64,000 bases of DNA from Sthenelais limicola (GCA_942159475.1 OW804097.1:6167685-6231684), one strand, 5' to 3'; positions 1 through 12,533 are shown, counted from the first letter of the stretch. The notes: a model not told the origin generated them from the letters alone. Numbers and translations: made by a program.

Positions 1-217
1 TGCAAGAACATGTCCTGTGTTAAGGCCTCCAGACTGACCCCACAATCTCCCAGAGCTTTCCTCATGCGAGCCTCTGTGCCAATGCGTGAGGTCAGTCCAT
101 TGAATGTCCCATAGAACATCCGAGGGATGAGGGGACTGGATGATTGGTCAGTGCATGTGTCTTGACCACCCACTGACTGAATAATGAGGATGCACACCAG
201 TCCACAATACCTCCACA
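1..217 (-). CDS. secreted two-exon family protein, exon 1, cut by window edge
   Basis: This is the 5' part of exon 1 of a third copy of the family that is complete at 10120-12533. It is nearly identical base for base to 12317-12533. The start codon lies at 217-215, and the first residues form a hydrophobic signal peptide (MWRY, then a short hydrophobic stretch, then QDTCTDQ). About 72 codons are visible; the rest of exon 1 and all of exon 2 lie left of the window. I do not recognise the family, so function is unknown. The near identity with the 12-kb copy, which continues through 761, indicates a recent segmental duplication. Confidence 0.75.
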
Positions 218-761
218 TAATGTTGTTTTATGTTTGATGATTGGTGGTTATTTGCGGTTCAGTTTTACAAATGTAGCCACAGAACAGCAAAGCTATAATA
301 ACTTCTATTCTCCACAAGTGAGTTAAAGATATGGAAATTTGGATCTACGGTTTGGTTCACAAGCAAGACATCAATAGATTATATGAGTCTGGTCATGAAG
401 ATGTGTACCATGACACATATTGAATAGTTTGTTTTTATATTCATGCCCACTTACACAAATAAATTTAGAGTATGGTCTGACGTTGGTATGGTATGAGAAG
501 TTTAATATTCTAATACAAACAAACCAATTTAATTACACTTTTATCCATTACTTTTTGGTGGCTGAAAATAGTATTGCATAGTGAATAGACCCATTTACAA
601 GAATAAATCATGAAAGGTATTCATGCATTGGGAGCATGGTAGCCCAATGCCAAACAGAGCGTGGATATATGGTGATTTATATTGTTCTCTCATACAGAAT
701 ATGTAAATCATTACCGTATTAGCTACACAATATCTAAGCTCTTATATAAAGCTCTTAGGAT
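218..761. other. upstream block of the left secreted-gene copy (duplicated segment)
   Basis: This non-coding stretch lies upstream of the minus-strand gene at 1-217 and matches 12534-13080 closely to base 761. It contains a copy of a local motif, near 626-665 (ATTGGGAGCATGGTAGCCCA and following), which recurs near 12945, 14480, 17115, 17385 and, degraded, 18700. The motif is found upstream of every gene copy or its relic, so it is part of the duplication unit and may hold the promoter. I could not define a TATA box with confidence. The block ends in AGGAT (757-761), the left target duplication of the next element. Confidence 0.5.
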
Positions 762-975
762 CAGAGGCGTCGCTGGCAATTTCCAAGTGGGGGGGACATA
801 TTTTGGTATCTTGGACCTTTTTCCCATGTTCATGTATGAAGTGTACAACAACTTGAATCAGTTTTAAAGTCTAAAAATTAGTTCAAAGATGCCATTGTCT
901 GCTGTAAAAAAACTGATGAATTACAATAGTGCCAGTTCATTTTCATTGATTTATCATTTCAAGACATTCAAGTGT

Positions 976-1058
976 AATGCCCCCGTTGCATAACCATCTG
1001 CAAGTAGCTTTTTCAGTGTTAATATTGCGCTCGCAGATTGTTATGCAAAGGGGGCATT
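976..1058. repeat. 83-bp hairpin repeat
   Basis: Two arms of about 26 bp face each other (left AATGCCCCCGTTGCATAACC, right the near-perfect reverse complement ending GCAAAGGGGGCATT), separated by a loop of about 30 bp. Arms differ at three positions. It looks like a very short foldback or MITE nested in the 6.6-kb element. No coding content. Confidence 0.6.
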
Positions 1059-1483
1059 GTTACAAATCACTAACTAAAATCAGAAACAATTACAACAATC
1101 ATTAAATAACCATCTTAGAAGTATGAGAAAATTTTAAAAAATTTAAAAACATATCTAACCTATGAATTTTATGAATGCAAGGGAAGGTACATTGAAGAAT
1201 TGTATGTCATTCTCCATAATATTTTGGGTCAGTAGTTGAGCGAGAAATGAATCAATGCAACACAGTAAGAAAGTTTGATTTAGCCTTCTCATTGGTAGGG
1301 GGCATGGCGGATGTATCTCTGAACGAAACCAATAAAAATACAAAAATCTGACAACAATCTCTCAAGATTTTACAACATAATAGCAGGGTCGAAAAAAAGG
1401 CTCTCGCAATTGTTTCAGTTTTTTCAAGTGAGCTATTTTTGTGGGGCTTCGGTAATGGTCAAAACAAAGTTAAACAAGAATTA

Positions 1484-1731
1484 TATGGGTCAGATTTTCA
1501 GAAAATGTTCAATTCACCTTCACCAATCTTCTCAAATACCCCAAATTTCAGACGAAAATAAAGTTCAAAACACAGTTCAACCTAACCAAAAAGATTGCTA
1601 GAATCAATGCAATGCCGAATATACTTGAATTTACCTTACAAACTTATTGACCAAATTGCAGCGTAATTTTGAAGAATTTACTAAATGTGTACATCTGCCA
1701 ATTGTACATTTTCTGAAAATCTGACCCATAT
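1484..1731. mobile_element. 248-bp MITE with ~30-bp terminal inverted repeats
   Basis: The left end, ATATGGGTCAGATTTTCAGA and onward, is mirrored at the right end (…TCTGAAAATCTGACCCATAT). The arms run about 31 bp with one or two mismatches. The interior has no gene. A second, interrupted copy lies at 22560-23537, so this is a dispersed family. The flanking bases are TA-rich, and a TA-type target duplication is possible but ambiguous. Confidence 0.75.
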
Positions 1732-2640
1732 TACACTGGCTCTGTTAATTCAGGAAAACTATATTCTAACAAACTCTGACCTGATGTTGGGGTCCTCCCC
1801 GGCCCATTGAAATGAGCTCCCCTAAATTCTCATGTAGAATAACGCTCTTTTAATTTTTTAATAACAATTCAATTGTCATTGACCAAACTATAATCAGAAA
1901 GATTGGTCCTGTATTATATATTTTTTTAATTAAGGAATTGTATTACTTCTATTAGAAATAACTTCACAGAGTTGATACATAAAATCTGCATGCCCTTCCT
2001 CTCCTTGACAGTGGAAGTTTTTTTTATTATGGATATTTTCTTTAAACCTTGTCTCATGACAGAACATGGTTAACTGATTGAAAACAGCAAATCAAAATAA
2101 TGTCACCTGGTTAGGTTTCAGGGAGCTCTGAAATGTATTACCATTCACAATAGGATTCTAGGGCAAAAGGAAAATTTTGTCCATGGAATTGAACTTTTTA
2201 TAATTATATTGCTTCACAAGCAAAAAAAGGAGGGCCAACTGATAGCTATAGTATACCTATAGCTATAATGTTTTGAAGAATTTTCTATTTTCCTCCCAAA
2301 CTTCAATTGGATACATTGGTAGTCCCTAAGATGAAAAAGAAAGTATGTTGAAAACCATTTTCTTTTTGCTTTTTGTCATCACCCAATCATGAAACAAATA
2401 TTGTGAATTCTAACTGTTGATGCAGGAGACATTTGGATATAGCACATACACATGTCTAAATGTTAGAAATCTATTTGAAACACTAATGTAATATAATTTG
2501 ACGGAACAAGCAGGGACCTTACACATGGAAATTATCCCTTTTCTATTGAATGGGCCAAAAAATGATTTCTCCCAAAGTGGAATAGTACATGTGTCTAAGG
2601 ATCATTAGAATCGATCTGATGAGATTCTGGGAGGTTTTTT
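1732..2640. other. AT-rich interior of the 6.6-kb element, no gene seen
   Basis: I see no coding region. A small perfect hairpin at 2241-2265 (ATAGCTATAG, TATAC, CTATAGCTAT) is the only structure of note. Confidence 0.4.
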
Positions 2641-2654
2641 TTCTCTATAGATTC

Positions 2655-2945
2655 CCTCTAAACCACTTCCGTCCCCATAGATCCGTCCCTATAGATCAGT
2701 ATCAAGCCTATAGTTCAGTCTCAAGACTCCCTATAGATCAGTATCAAGCCTATAGATCAGTATCAAGACTTCCGTCTCCATAGATCAAGACTTCCGTCTC
2801 CATAGATCAAGACTTCCGTCTCCATAGATCAATTTCCGTCTCCATAGATCAATACTTCCGTCTCCATAGATCAATACTTCCGTCTCCATAGATCAATACT
2901 TCCGTCTCCATAGATCAATACTTTCGTCTCCATAGATCAACTTCT
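2655..2945. repeat. ~22-bp tandem array, two related unit types
   Basis: The right part (about 2765-2940) is eight units built on CTTCCGTCTCCATAGATCAA with a 20-22-bp period. The left part (2655-2765) repeats a related unit, CCTATAGATCAGTATCAAG. The two types share the core ATAGATCA, so one probably evolved from the other. The array lies inside the 6.6-kb element. Confidence 0.85.
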
Positions 2946-3635
2946 CCCTAAGTTGGTGCTGACATCTAGCGTATGTGTTTGAACCTAATTTAGAAGCCTA
3001 GTGTCGTACCGCTCTTGCTGCCGCTGCAGCGCGCTTTACGCGAGTCTAAAGATTTCAGTAGGATAGCTATGTCGATATATTTCAGTCACGTGACCAGTGT
3101 GCCATGTCTAAAGCATTGGCTTGTCGCGGGAGGCGATGTTCGCCTCAGTATCTGCAATTTCTGGGTCCCCAAATTTGGTTGACTTATTCACAGCAGCGCA
3201 TTTCGCAAATTTTTTTTTTTTTCATTTTCTGACTATTGTAAATTTTTGGGGGTTTTTTGCATTTCTCTAATTATGAAGTTTAATGGTTTATGGACGTTTC
3301 CTGTTAAAAATTATACAATTTTTTCGATCAACAGTACAATAAAACTTTTTTCAAACAATGGTATTTTATTACAACATTTCTCGTTGTAGAATTAGCCTGA
3401 AGCTATACTAATCTTTCTCTCTCCAAAAGTGCAACATTAAAAAATTAACAAATGTCATCCTGGTGACCTAGGGTGAATATAATACTTGTTGTACCAAGCA
3501 CCGATGTACAATAATGGTAACAAGTTAGTCCAGGAGATAACTTGTACTTAACAATAACGTTTGATTAATCAGTGTGTCTGCCGATTGTCTTTCCCTGAGT
3601 ATCTGTGTTTGTATTTCAGCTAGTTTGGACACTTT

Positions 3636-5726
3636 CTACTTAAATATGACCGTGAGATTGCAGTCTTTAAAGGTGTTACCTGCAAACATATCCTCCATCC
3701 CACGTCTATGTTTTGTCACATGTCGGTTGTAGATATTGGATTCTGGTTGACTTATCACCATAGCAGTTTCTCTCATTGTGTCTGTATTTTCTTTTTGTTC
3801 CTTTGTTTCGCCAGATGTTGAGGCCTTGGGATTCTGAATGTGTTTCGATGTTTTCTTTGGATACGATTTATCACAAAACTTGCCTTTCTTTTTAGTCTCC
3901 TCCGACCTCTTTTCTTCTCTAATCATTTTGTTCATCTTCCTTACTTCCGCCAAATCTTCATAGAGAAGGTTTTCCTCTTCTTCTATTTCTTCTAGTGTAG
4001 GTGGGGGAGGTGATGGCTGAGAGTGCCTTTGAGTTAATGGGAGATCGTCGTCTTTGTCTGGGGAAGCAGTCACCTGTTGCAATCAGAAGCACAGTATGAT
4101 TAAATAAATGAATAATCTCTAGTTTCTACAATCAACTTGATTAAATATGCTTAAAACGATACCTTTTTTTTGCAGTTGGTTATTATTTTTTTAGATTTTT
4201 TTTTGTGTGCTCTCCCTACACACATAGTATAGAACATACATGGTCGATATTTCTTGTTGTTTAATATTGTTTTTTATGAATAAAAAAAGGATATTACTTT
4301 ACCTGGGTTAGTAGCAGATTTAATTCTGGGTCATCCATGCTTGTGTTCATGTCGAAACCAGTCTCCTTTTCTATTTCGGCAGCAGGGCGTTTCTCATTCA
4401 CCAGGATTTCAGTCTGGTCACCATCTTTATCAAAGGTTACTCTCATTTCCATTGTAGTCAGGATCCCACCATGCATGATCGGATCAAAAATTGTTGTCGA
4501 ATTCTGATATTTCTCCGCTGAATTTAGACTGGAGTGTTGAACTTCATCCACATGAGTTTCATCTGTTTTTTTGCCTGTCACACATTCTTGGGGTGAGTTG
4601 TTTTCGACAGTCATTGTGTCTTCTTTTGATGTCACGGTGTGGGTCACTGGCTTTTTCTTTTTTAGGGATAGGCGTGATTTTGATGGTACTGGCGATTTGT
4701 TTGCTGGAGAGGTAACAACCGAACCACCTTGCTGTGCCCCATCTGTCTGGTTGGTGTGAGAAGGATCAACTGTGTAACCAGCATATGAAGACATAGTGTG
4801 TGACATGCGTTTCCTTTTTTCCCCGTTTGTGAATGAATAATATTGGATCGACTGGGCACAAGTATGTCCAGTTGTCGCCATTATGTCATTGTCCTCGAAG
4901 TTGGAGTCCCTTAAGACTGTCACAACTGTTGCACGGATACAATGATTTGTATATCTCTTTGATAACCCAGCTCCTGTTGAAATATCTGGCATAAAATTGC
5001 CTAATGTACTCTTACCGACTGGTGAGTTGCAATACCATATCTCATCCTCTTCCTTAGCTGATGCTAATGGGCGCTGATAAAATCGTTGTGATTTTGGATT
5101 TAATTTCGACAAATATTTCTTGAGTGTTTCCATGAGACAATTTTCGCCGCCTATGGCGTACAACCTTTGGTCATGATGCTTGCGTTTCCTATTAGCAGTT
5201 GGTTGGTGGTTTTTTTCCATTGGCTTGTGGTTCAAGGTAGCATATTCCTCATTATGCTTGTCACGCTTAAAGACAAACTGTGTCTTCTCCAACTTTTCCA
5301 AACCCTCCCGACCTCTCCTTCCGAAATGCAATAAAGTTTAAAAAAAAACTCTTAGTTGTAGACCTACAGGTGTATTTGGATCCAACACATTCGAAGCATA
5401 TATCAATTTCATATCACTAGGAGGAATCGGTTGGTGAGATTTTTCGATGTCATTCCCTGATGTTGAGACTACCCTCACACGGGCATTTAGCACTTTATTC
5501 GCACAAATAAAGGCGTTATCTGAGGTCAAATTAATATTTCAGAGGAAAGGTGGATCGTTGAGATGTCGAGTTAATGCACAACGTATGGCCATGAGAGCTG
5601 ATATACTGTATTCCTCATTATTTTTCTGCTTACAAATCTCCGCATAAAAGTGCTGTAGCAAGGCAGCCAATTCACACACAGGCAGTTGTTCGAAGGGTAA
5701 GTTCTGTCCTCGAGCTTTCAGCCAAT
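3636..5726 (-). pseudogene. DUF3504/Crypton-type tyrosine recombinase, last exons, two in-frame stops
   Basis: Two exons are clear: 5726-4303 (acceptor ATTTACAG before it, donor CAG|GTAAAG) and 4073-3636 (acceptor GCAACAG), joined in phase 0. The first carries the KIAA1958/ZMYM-like DUF3504 pattern: LHFGRRGRE, then FYQRPL, then a YTNHCIRAT box with the catalytic H-x-x-R, then TGH and a YY nucleophile region. The last exon is acidic and basic low complexity ending FAGNTFKDCNL, typical of these proteins. In-frame stops sit near 5550 (TGA) and at 5340-5338 (TAA), the latter inside an otherwise matching VFF..LLHF block. The N-terminal exons are not visible. It is probably dead, unless the stops are assembly errors. 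Confidence 0.75.
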
Positions 5727-5759
5727 CTGTAAATAAAAAATAAATAAATACCTTATAAA

Positions 5760-7330
5760 AGTAGCCACACTAAAAATATTTCCTCGGAAATTATTCCTTA
5801 AATAATTTATTTAACTTTGAAAAGGTACTTGGATATGAACAATGTATCGGCAATTTGGATAAAAATTAAATGCCCTCTGTGAGTCAAATCCATATAGTGG
5901 ATAGGCCTAATGTACATCTAAGGTTGTTTCTTATGTATGGGTTTAGTCATTGGGTCCTAAGTTTCAGGTCATATGAATCGTTTTTTTTAAAGAGGATCAG
6001 ATTTTTCTATTAGATTATAATTATGGCTGATTTGTACAGAACTTCGGGCTATTTGGGGGTAAAATATTAAATTCATTGAAACTACTATTGTTTCACATAA
6101 TCGATTCTACACATGTTTTAAAGTCCACCTCAAAACTTGGGAGCACTAATCTTAAAGTCCCTTCCTTGAGCAGACAAAAATTAATGAAGAAAAGCATAAA
6201 TTTCCTTGTCTTGCATTCCAATGCCCTTGGATATATTAAAAGTGAGATGAATAAAACTTATAAATTCCATTATGAATGCCAATTCTGTGTAAAAATGATG
6301 TTTTCTCCATATTTTATCGAGATATATATTTCATGTTTTGTTAGGGTTTTTCTTTGGGATGGAAAGCAACAATTAGTGTTAATGTGTTATCATTGTTTTC
6401 TGGCACTTTGTGTTATTTTTTATAAATGCCTAGGAAATGATGACACGAAGGAAAGGAGTGGGCTCTCAGAGTAGTTTATTTCTTTCCAGAGCGGGCTCAT
6501 TCTGCCCCAACAAAACAACTTCAAAACTTCAACTCTCAATTCAGGACAAAAAGAAAAAAAAATCACTCTAGGCTCTGCACCGGCTGGTACTGTACTGATC
6601 ATTGCGGGCCGGTCGTTAAGCAACGGTAAACACGCCCAATTCAGGTGTGGCAGTGGAGTCTCTCTACATTTATACATACATTCATCTACATGAATATACA
6701 CCAAAAATCCCATGACCAGGACATGACAATTAATGGTGAATTACCATTATTATCTGTCAATTACTTAGCTCTGCACAAAATAGTCTTAGCACTGCAACCA
6801 TCTTGAAGAGGACGTTGGAATGCAACAGGGCATTGTTGACACACATATTATGCAATCACTGCTAATAATAGATACAGACATTGGTGGGAGATCAATGAGA
6901 TGAATATATTAATATTTAATTAATTATTTTTTACATCAGCATCTTGATTGACACCAGACCAGTGCCAGATAAAGTGGTTCTGACCAGTGCCTCTCAATTC
7001 AAATTTGAGGAAAATCCCTATTTTCAAGACTCCTTAGAGCATTCAGAGATAATCATATGGTAATTTGTTTCATTAACACTAAAGCATCCTTAAAATGTGT
7101 ATTTGTAATGATGTTTTTTATGCAAATGAAGCATACACCTTTTAGATTAAAACAAAATTCTACAGCCTTGGACCTTTTCTACTTTGTACTAAATATTAGA
7201 AGGCTACAGAATGAAAGTTATTCAGAGGGCCTTAGACCTGATTTTGGGAGGATTTTTTTAGAGCCTCGGGCTTGGACCTTTTTTGGCTGCCACCAAAAGT
7301 GGGGGGGGACATGTCCCCCCCCCCCCCATC
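5760..7330. other. right part of the 6.6-kb element, no gene recognised
   Basis: This segment is AT-rich and contains open frames on both strands (for example 6076-6474 plus) with no recognisable domain, splice sites or composition. The last 100 bases are poly-G and poly-C runs belonging to the right inverted terminus. I see no gene. Confidence 0.4.
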
Positions 7331-7607
7331 CCCCCTGGCAGCGACGCCCCTGAGGATAGTAGTTTGCTTTGGTCTTTTTTATTTCTTACACAACAGCAGC
7401 CACAATTTAATAGTAACTCAACTATTTGTCTTCATCAGAAACTTATTATATATTCAACTAGGTTATCATAATTACTTCATTTCACCCTGAAATACATCCC
7501 CAAAAGAGAACAACATTATGTTTGAGCCTATTTCAGGTCAACATGGATACAGTTGCCTTGCAACAACTCCAGGTTGCCAATTGACACATTCAGTTCCATG
7601 GTGACAC

Positions 7608-7655
7608 AACAGTGTTACCAGCTGAGCTAGGAACAGTGTTACCAGCTGAGCTAGG
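7608..7655. repeat. 24-bp exact tandem duplication
   Basis: Two adjacent copies of AACAGTGTTACCAGCTGAGC plus TAGG lie at 7608-7631 and 7632-7655. The paralogous segment near 13330-13355 has one copy, so the doubling occurred after the segmental duplication. Confidence 0.9.
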
Positions 7656-7856
7656 TGGAACTTTCTACTTTTGCACATTTGTTCAGTTGTGGTAGCGCAG
7701 TTGGTGAACCAAGTCATTTTCCAATGATAACACCAACAGAAAGACAACAATGGTCAGTATTATTTGTATTGATTTTATTGATGTCTTATTAATTTACATC
7801 ATTTACTACAAAATGGCATAGTAATATGATAAAAGATTACATTTACTGATTGACAG

Positions 7857-8982
7857 GTAATTAAACGTTTTCGTGACTTGTTGTTAGACGGGCAAGTTTA
7901 TGATGAGATTCTGAGAATGACTCCAGAGCAGCTGAACAGACTCTTTTTCATGTACCTAAAAAAGAATTATGGGGGAAATATGGAACCAGATTCCATCACT
8001 AGTTTCCATCAAGGAATGACAGGTAAATGAATAATTACTAAGCTATCTGTTTTAAATTGATATTACAGTTACAAGAATCCTAGAAAATAGGCCTACATCA
8101 CTACTCAATTGAAGACTAAGTTCCTGGTTTTATTTCATAGGTTTCTGCCAGAAAACAATTACCCAGAAAGTATCATAACAACAGTAAAATCTTTCCTCAT
8201 CTAGAGATGTTCTGGCAGCCAAGTGTAAAAACCTGAAGTCATTGGGTCTTGACCATAAGCCAAATCATGGTGAGAGCCTTACTGATTCAATGAGGAAACG
8301 CTTAGAGAGTGGAGAACTAGGAATGGATGACAGAAGATCCTTCCAAATGCTATATTTTTCTTTTTTACCCAAGGCTTCAGCTTTAGAGGGAGTCATGAAT
8401 TGGGGCGATGTACAACTAAAAGTTCATGAGTAAGGAAATGAATTCCTTGTTTTTAATGAGAAATTGATAAAAACATGCACAGGTGACTGTTCATCTGGTT
8501 GTAGAGTATTTGCACAGAAGATATTCGCAACAGGAGTAGAGAGGTGCCCTGATCACTTCTGTAAGTGTTTTGCAGCTCATCAGCCAGAAAGCATGCCCAA
8601 ATCAGACTCTGAATGTCTGACAGTTAAAAGCTGTGGGAATGATAAGGTTTGTTACAGCGCCCAGAGCATGGGGAAAAATTCAATTTCAAAGTTGTTCCAA
8701 TGATGGCCAATAATGCTGGGACTACAGAGAAGATTACTAACCACTCCCTCAGGAAAACCACATATTTTGATATGCCAATTAACAGGACACAAAAACATAA
8801 ATAGTCTAACAAATTACACCACCGCTGACATGAGCCAGCAGAAAGCCATGTCAAATATCATAATGCCTGCCTCAACAAACGAGAGGAAAAGTCAAGCTTT
8901 GCCCTTGACTTCAGGTCCCACCTCAAGAGCAACTAATAGTAATGTTGTTTCTCTTCCAGCTTCTAAGCCCAAGAAGGTATAA
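7857..8982 (+). pseudogene. DUF3504/Crypton-type recombinase relic, left copy
   Basis: An exon-like block at 7857-8022 (acceptor TTGACAG, donor ACAG|GTAAAT) encodes MTPEQLNRLFFMYLKKNYGG and then a DSITSF helix typical of the DUF3504 N-terminal core. From about 8142 the family pattern continues: RLESGELGMDDRRSFQM, GVMNWGDVQL, ATGVERCPDHF, then NHSLRK and GHKNINSLTNY, the boxes with the catalytic H-x-x-R and G-H of tyrosine recombinases. These blocks lie in different frames: a one-base insertion relative to the 13.9-kb copy is at about 8195, a stop follows KVHE (8431), and further shifts lie near 8700-8780. It is a degraded gene. Confidence 0.75.
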
Positions 8983-10119
8983 CTGATCGTTTACTTAAGT
9001 ACAGGGATACTTGCAGGGGGAACCATACATGGGTGTGTAAATAAACATAAGTTATATTGTCAGCAGCTCTCAAGGTGAATGTGTCTCCCAAAGCAGATAT
9101 AGAGAATAATCATGGAGAACTAAATAATTATAACTGAAACCATATGAAATGCATTTCTGATTAAGATGATTCATCATGTTCATGATCTCATTATCTCTGA
9201 GTTTCTATGACTGAGGTGATCCAGTGAGTGTTGACAGTCGTAGAGTAAATGTTCCTGTCACTCTAATATGTTGGAATTTTTTCAGGTCTGCAGTCAATAA
9301 GGCACGTAAGTATCATGGCAGCAGGGTGCAAATTAACAAAAATTAGTCGCGTTGTTGTACTGATGTGTGGAGCGGAAGTAAACAATCTCCATAGAGTTAG
9401 CCTTGGGGCGATAAATACAGTTTTTGTATTGAATTTACTGTGTTTATATGTAAGCAATATTAAGGTATTGCTGCCATTCAGTGTTATTATATCTCAACCA
9501 AGAACCAGTAGAATTTTATTGTAGTTGAAAACATGGCCAGAAATAAAAATCTTTCTAAAAGAAACGCTGTGAAGCAAGGTTTGAGAATGCTGTTTAATTG
9601 AACACCAACACCACATACGGTTGTCAATCTGTTACACATATGTCAGCTGAAGATGAAATATTACATGAATCAGCAAAACCAACTGGTTGATATACTGGTC
9701 ATATACCTCTTTTTTTTTGTAGAAGCGAATAGCACCTATGAATTTATTTAAGTCAGCTGTCACAATGTACAAAAAAAATGTGTTTCTTCTATCTTACTTT
9801 TAAACTAATGCTCAAATGTTATTTATTAAATGTGCTATGTAATGGTTGATGCTATATGAAAACATCATTTAGAATAAATTCTAGCATACTTCAGTAATTT
9901 AGTTAACCAACATAAAAAGGTAATGTCTGAAATTAGTAAAAACCATCATTTATTATATTCTTTAAAATGTCTCTCATTCTGATAATAATGTTCTTGTTAT
10001 ACCTTGTTCAGTACATATCCTTTTCGATGACTTGAAACGTACCACTTGTGTGGAATTATTTGTCAAAATAAAATATGTTTTAAAGAAAGAAAAATTGTAG
10101 CTGATATTTTCTACATCAT
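8983..10119. other. intergenic, nothing recognised
   Basis: AT-rich sequence between the recombinase relic and the 3' end of the secreted gene. Short open frames (9315-9524 plus, 9263-9457 minus) have no recognisable features. Confidence 0.35.
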
Positions 10120-12533
10120 CTACTGCTTGCCAGGAAATGCAATGATGTACCTCATGTCCAACACCCCATTTGTGGTTACAGCCAGCCCCCTCCATGAGCC
10201 CTCTCCCCAGGTGTTGTGGTGGACAACAGCGTCCAAGGGCATAACTCCTTCATCACTGGCTCCTTTAGGTGACTTGGAGTACATGTGAAAACAGAAATCT
10301 GAACCATGCAGGGCAAACCTGGAAACAGACATACAAAACTGATTAATTGATAGGTATCTTTATTTGATGTATGAAATAAACATCCTTATAATAAAATACA
10401 TGTGATATATCACAATGTTGATTATATCACTGCATCCTTGTAATTAAATATTATGGTGATTATCGACTATATCTAATAGAGCGTACATTGAGTAGTAACT
10501 AACATGTTGATTATCTACTATATGAGTAATTCTACCAAACATGCAGCATTTGATTTTAGGAGGTGATTTCTTTTTAGAAAAAATCAAACTCGTTGAATCT
10601 ATACAATTTTTGGCATACACACAGCAGGGAATATCAGCATAACACAGGCGACGTTTGGGAAAGCTGTGGCAAATATTTCAATTCCTACTCCAGATACCTT
10701 CATTTTTGCCTATTATTTTTCCTTATTTTTGTTAAACAGATATATCATTATTTTATAGTGTAGGTTGGAGGTGAATTACCCAGGAATTATGCCAGTAAAT
10801 TAAATGATGAAGTCAGAGCTAGAGAATTGATGTTGGCTGCAAAAGTAGGACCTGGTTGTAACCAGAAGTTTGAATACCTTCTTGTCAAAATATCCATTTC
10901 ATTTGTATACAATTACTGTGCTAAAATAGAAGGATCTCTTTTATTTCTAATAATTATGACATAACGGCGATGCTATTGTATAACAGTGGCATTACAACAA
11001 ATGCTCACTGTAATTCAACAGCATCGGCATTTATATTTATATTTTTCACCAAATTTAGGCAGGCCTAAACAATTATTAAGAAGGGTGAAAATACATAAAA
11101 AAAATATTGGAGATATTCTACATGTTGTAATGCTAAATATTCCCACGCCAGTTCGAGGAATTTTATGGGAGGCAATAAATGATTTCAGAAGCGTTGTGGG
11201 CTGATAACTTTTATTTTCATCTAAACTATGCCTATATATATTTCTTCCCTCCACAAAATCGAAATGCAATTTAATATCAATAGTTACTATTGTGGTATTT
11301 CATTGTTTTGGAGCTAACATGTCGTAAAGGCAACACAAATATTCCAAAACAATATTTTCCATGCCTAGCTCACTTTGAATTAATGGTTACATGAATATTG
11401 TGTTTTTCACAATATTCTGTCGAAACCTTTCTTTTCAGCATAAGTAATATATTTTTTAAATGAGTCTGTGTATTATATTTAGATTCCATAATTATTGTGT
11501 TTTTTTTAACCTAAAGTACCACGTTTTTCGCAGTAGTGGCAAAGATTTTGGCATAACTCTGAAAGTATGGTTTTCACAGGCTTATTTCTGCCAATGAATC
11601 CAAGGAAAACAATTATAATCATGCGTGATCATCCCAAATAGAGGTTGTCTATACCATAGGCTGGAAAACTAACTGACTGAGAATTACCCATGTAGAATAG
11701 TGAGTACATTGAGCATAAACTACCACATCCACACTGGTTGGACTATAATAGTGTACTGGAGGATGAACCTTCCAATCCTTTACTTCTTCTGCACCATGAC
11801 ATAACACATGCATATCAAAAGCCCAGTACAGAAAGGTCGGACACTTTCTGATCGAAGTTAACTAGGCATTTTCCCCCATGCAGAAGGTGATTATGATATA
11901 ATATTATATTATTTCCTGAGAGAAAGTAACAAACTCAGGGAAGATAAAAGACAGTTGAGTTAGTCTTCAAAAGTTACATTGAAATTAATTTCATTTCATC
12001 TAGCTTTGAGAGGCTGGGAGATATGGGGTGACTAACCTGGCATGTCCAAAACCAACACTCTGTCCTGGCTTCAGGTCACCTCTAGTTCCAGTAAAAGTAG
12101 CATTCACTGCAGCATTGACTCCAACAGACCAACCAACAACATAGAAAGGACTTCTAAGGTAGTTGGCATATTCATAGAAGAACTCAAATTCAATGATATC
12201 CACCTTTTCTCCTGGGATAGTCGCAAAGGGCACAACCATCAATGTATCATCAGTGTATGTCTCAAATGGGTTAGACATAGTAGCAGATAGGTCAACACCA
12301 TATAAGGTTTGGAAGTGCAAGAACATGTCCTGTGTTAAGGCCTCCAGACTGACCCCACAATCTCCCAGAGCTTTCCTCATGCGAGCCTCTGTGCCAATGC
12401 GTGAGGTCAGTCCATTGAATGTCCCATAGAACATCCGAGGGATGAGGGGACTGGATGATTGGTCAGTGCATGTGTCTTGACCACCCACTGACTGAATAAT
12501 GAGGATGCACACCAGGCCACAATACCTCCACAT
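10120..12533 (-). CDS. secreted protein of unknown family, two coding exons, complete
   Basis: Exon 1 is 12533-12037 (497 nt, donor CCAG|GTTAGT) and exon 2 is 10318-10120 (199 nt, acceptor TTTCCAG, stop TAG). The phases match: the arginine codon is split 2+1. The product is 231 residues. It begins with a hydrophobic signal peptide of about 18 residues. The mature part has three cysteines (C22, C59 and C175), an acidic aromatic patch FEFFYEYANYL, and ends WGEGSWRGLAV…FPGKQ. It has no membrane segment after the signal. The start is supported by the identical position in three copies. I do not recognise the family. The intron contains unrelated open plus-strand sequence (10740-11204). An extracellular or secretory-granule role is inference only. 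Confidence 0.8.
10740..11204 (+). other. open plus-strand segments inside the intron, unrecognised
   Basis: After a possible acceptor (TTTTATAG at about 10760), about 60 codons are open (…NYASKLNDEVRARELMLAAK…), and a 72-codon frame follows at 10986-11204. Codon texture of the first segment is protein-like, but I recognise no domain. It may be a fragment of an inserted gene or chance. Confidence 0.2.

Larger units (their letters stand above)
762..7352. mobile_element. 6.6-kb DNA element with terminal inverted repeats and AGGAT duplication
   Basis: The left end reads CAGAGGCGTCGCTGGCA. The right end, reverse-complemented, reads CAGGGGCGTCGCTGCCA. Both continue into G-rich runs followed by GACAT, giving imperfect inverted repeats of about 45 bp. 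AGGAT flanks both sides (757-761 and 7353-7357). The paralogous unit near 13070-13090 has one AGGAT and no insert, an empty site that fixes both ends. The body carries an 83-bp hairpin, a MITE, a 22-bp satellite and a DUF3504 tyrosine-recombinase pseudogene. Cryptons normally lack inverted termini, so this gene may be a passenger. I cannot assign a superfamily. Confidence 0.75.

Noticed and set aside
4491..4759. plus-strand ORFs across the DUF3504 pseudogene
   Set aside because: They are antisense to a recognised recombinase domain.
12000..12533. pore-forming toxin (actinoporin-like) identity for the secreted family
   Set aside because: Size and secretion would fit, but I see none of the recognisable actinoporin signature residues, so I leave the family unnamed.
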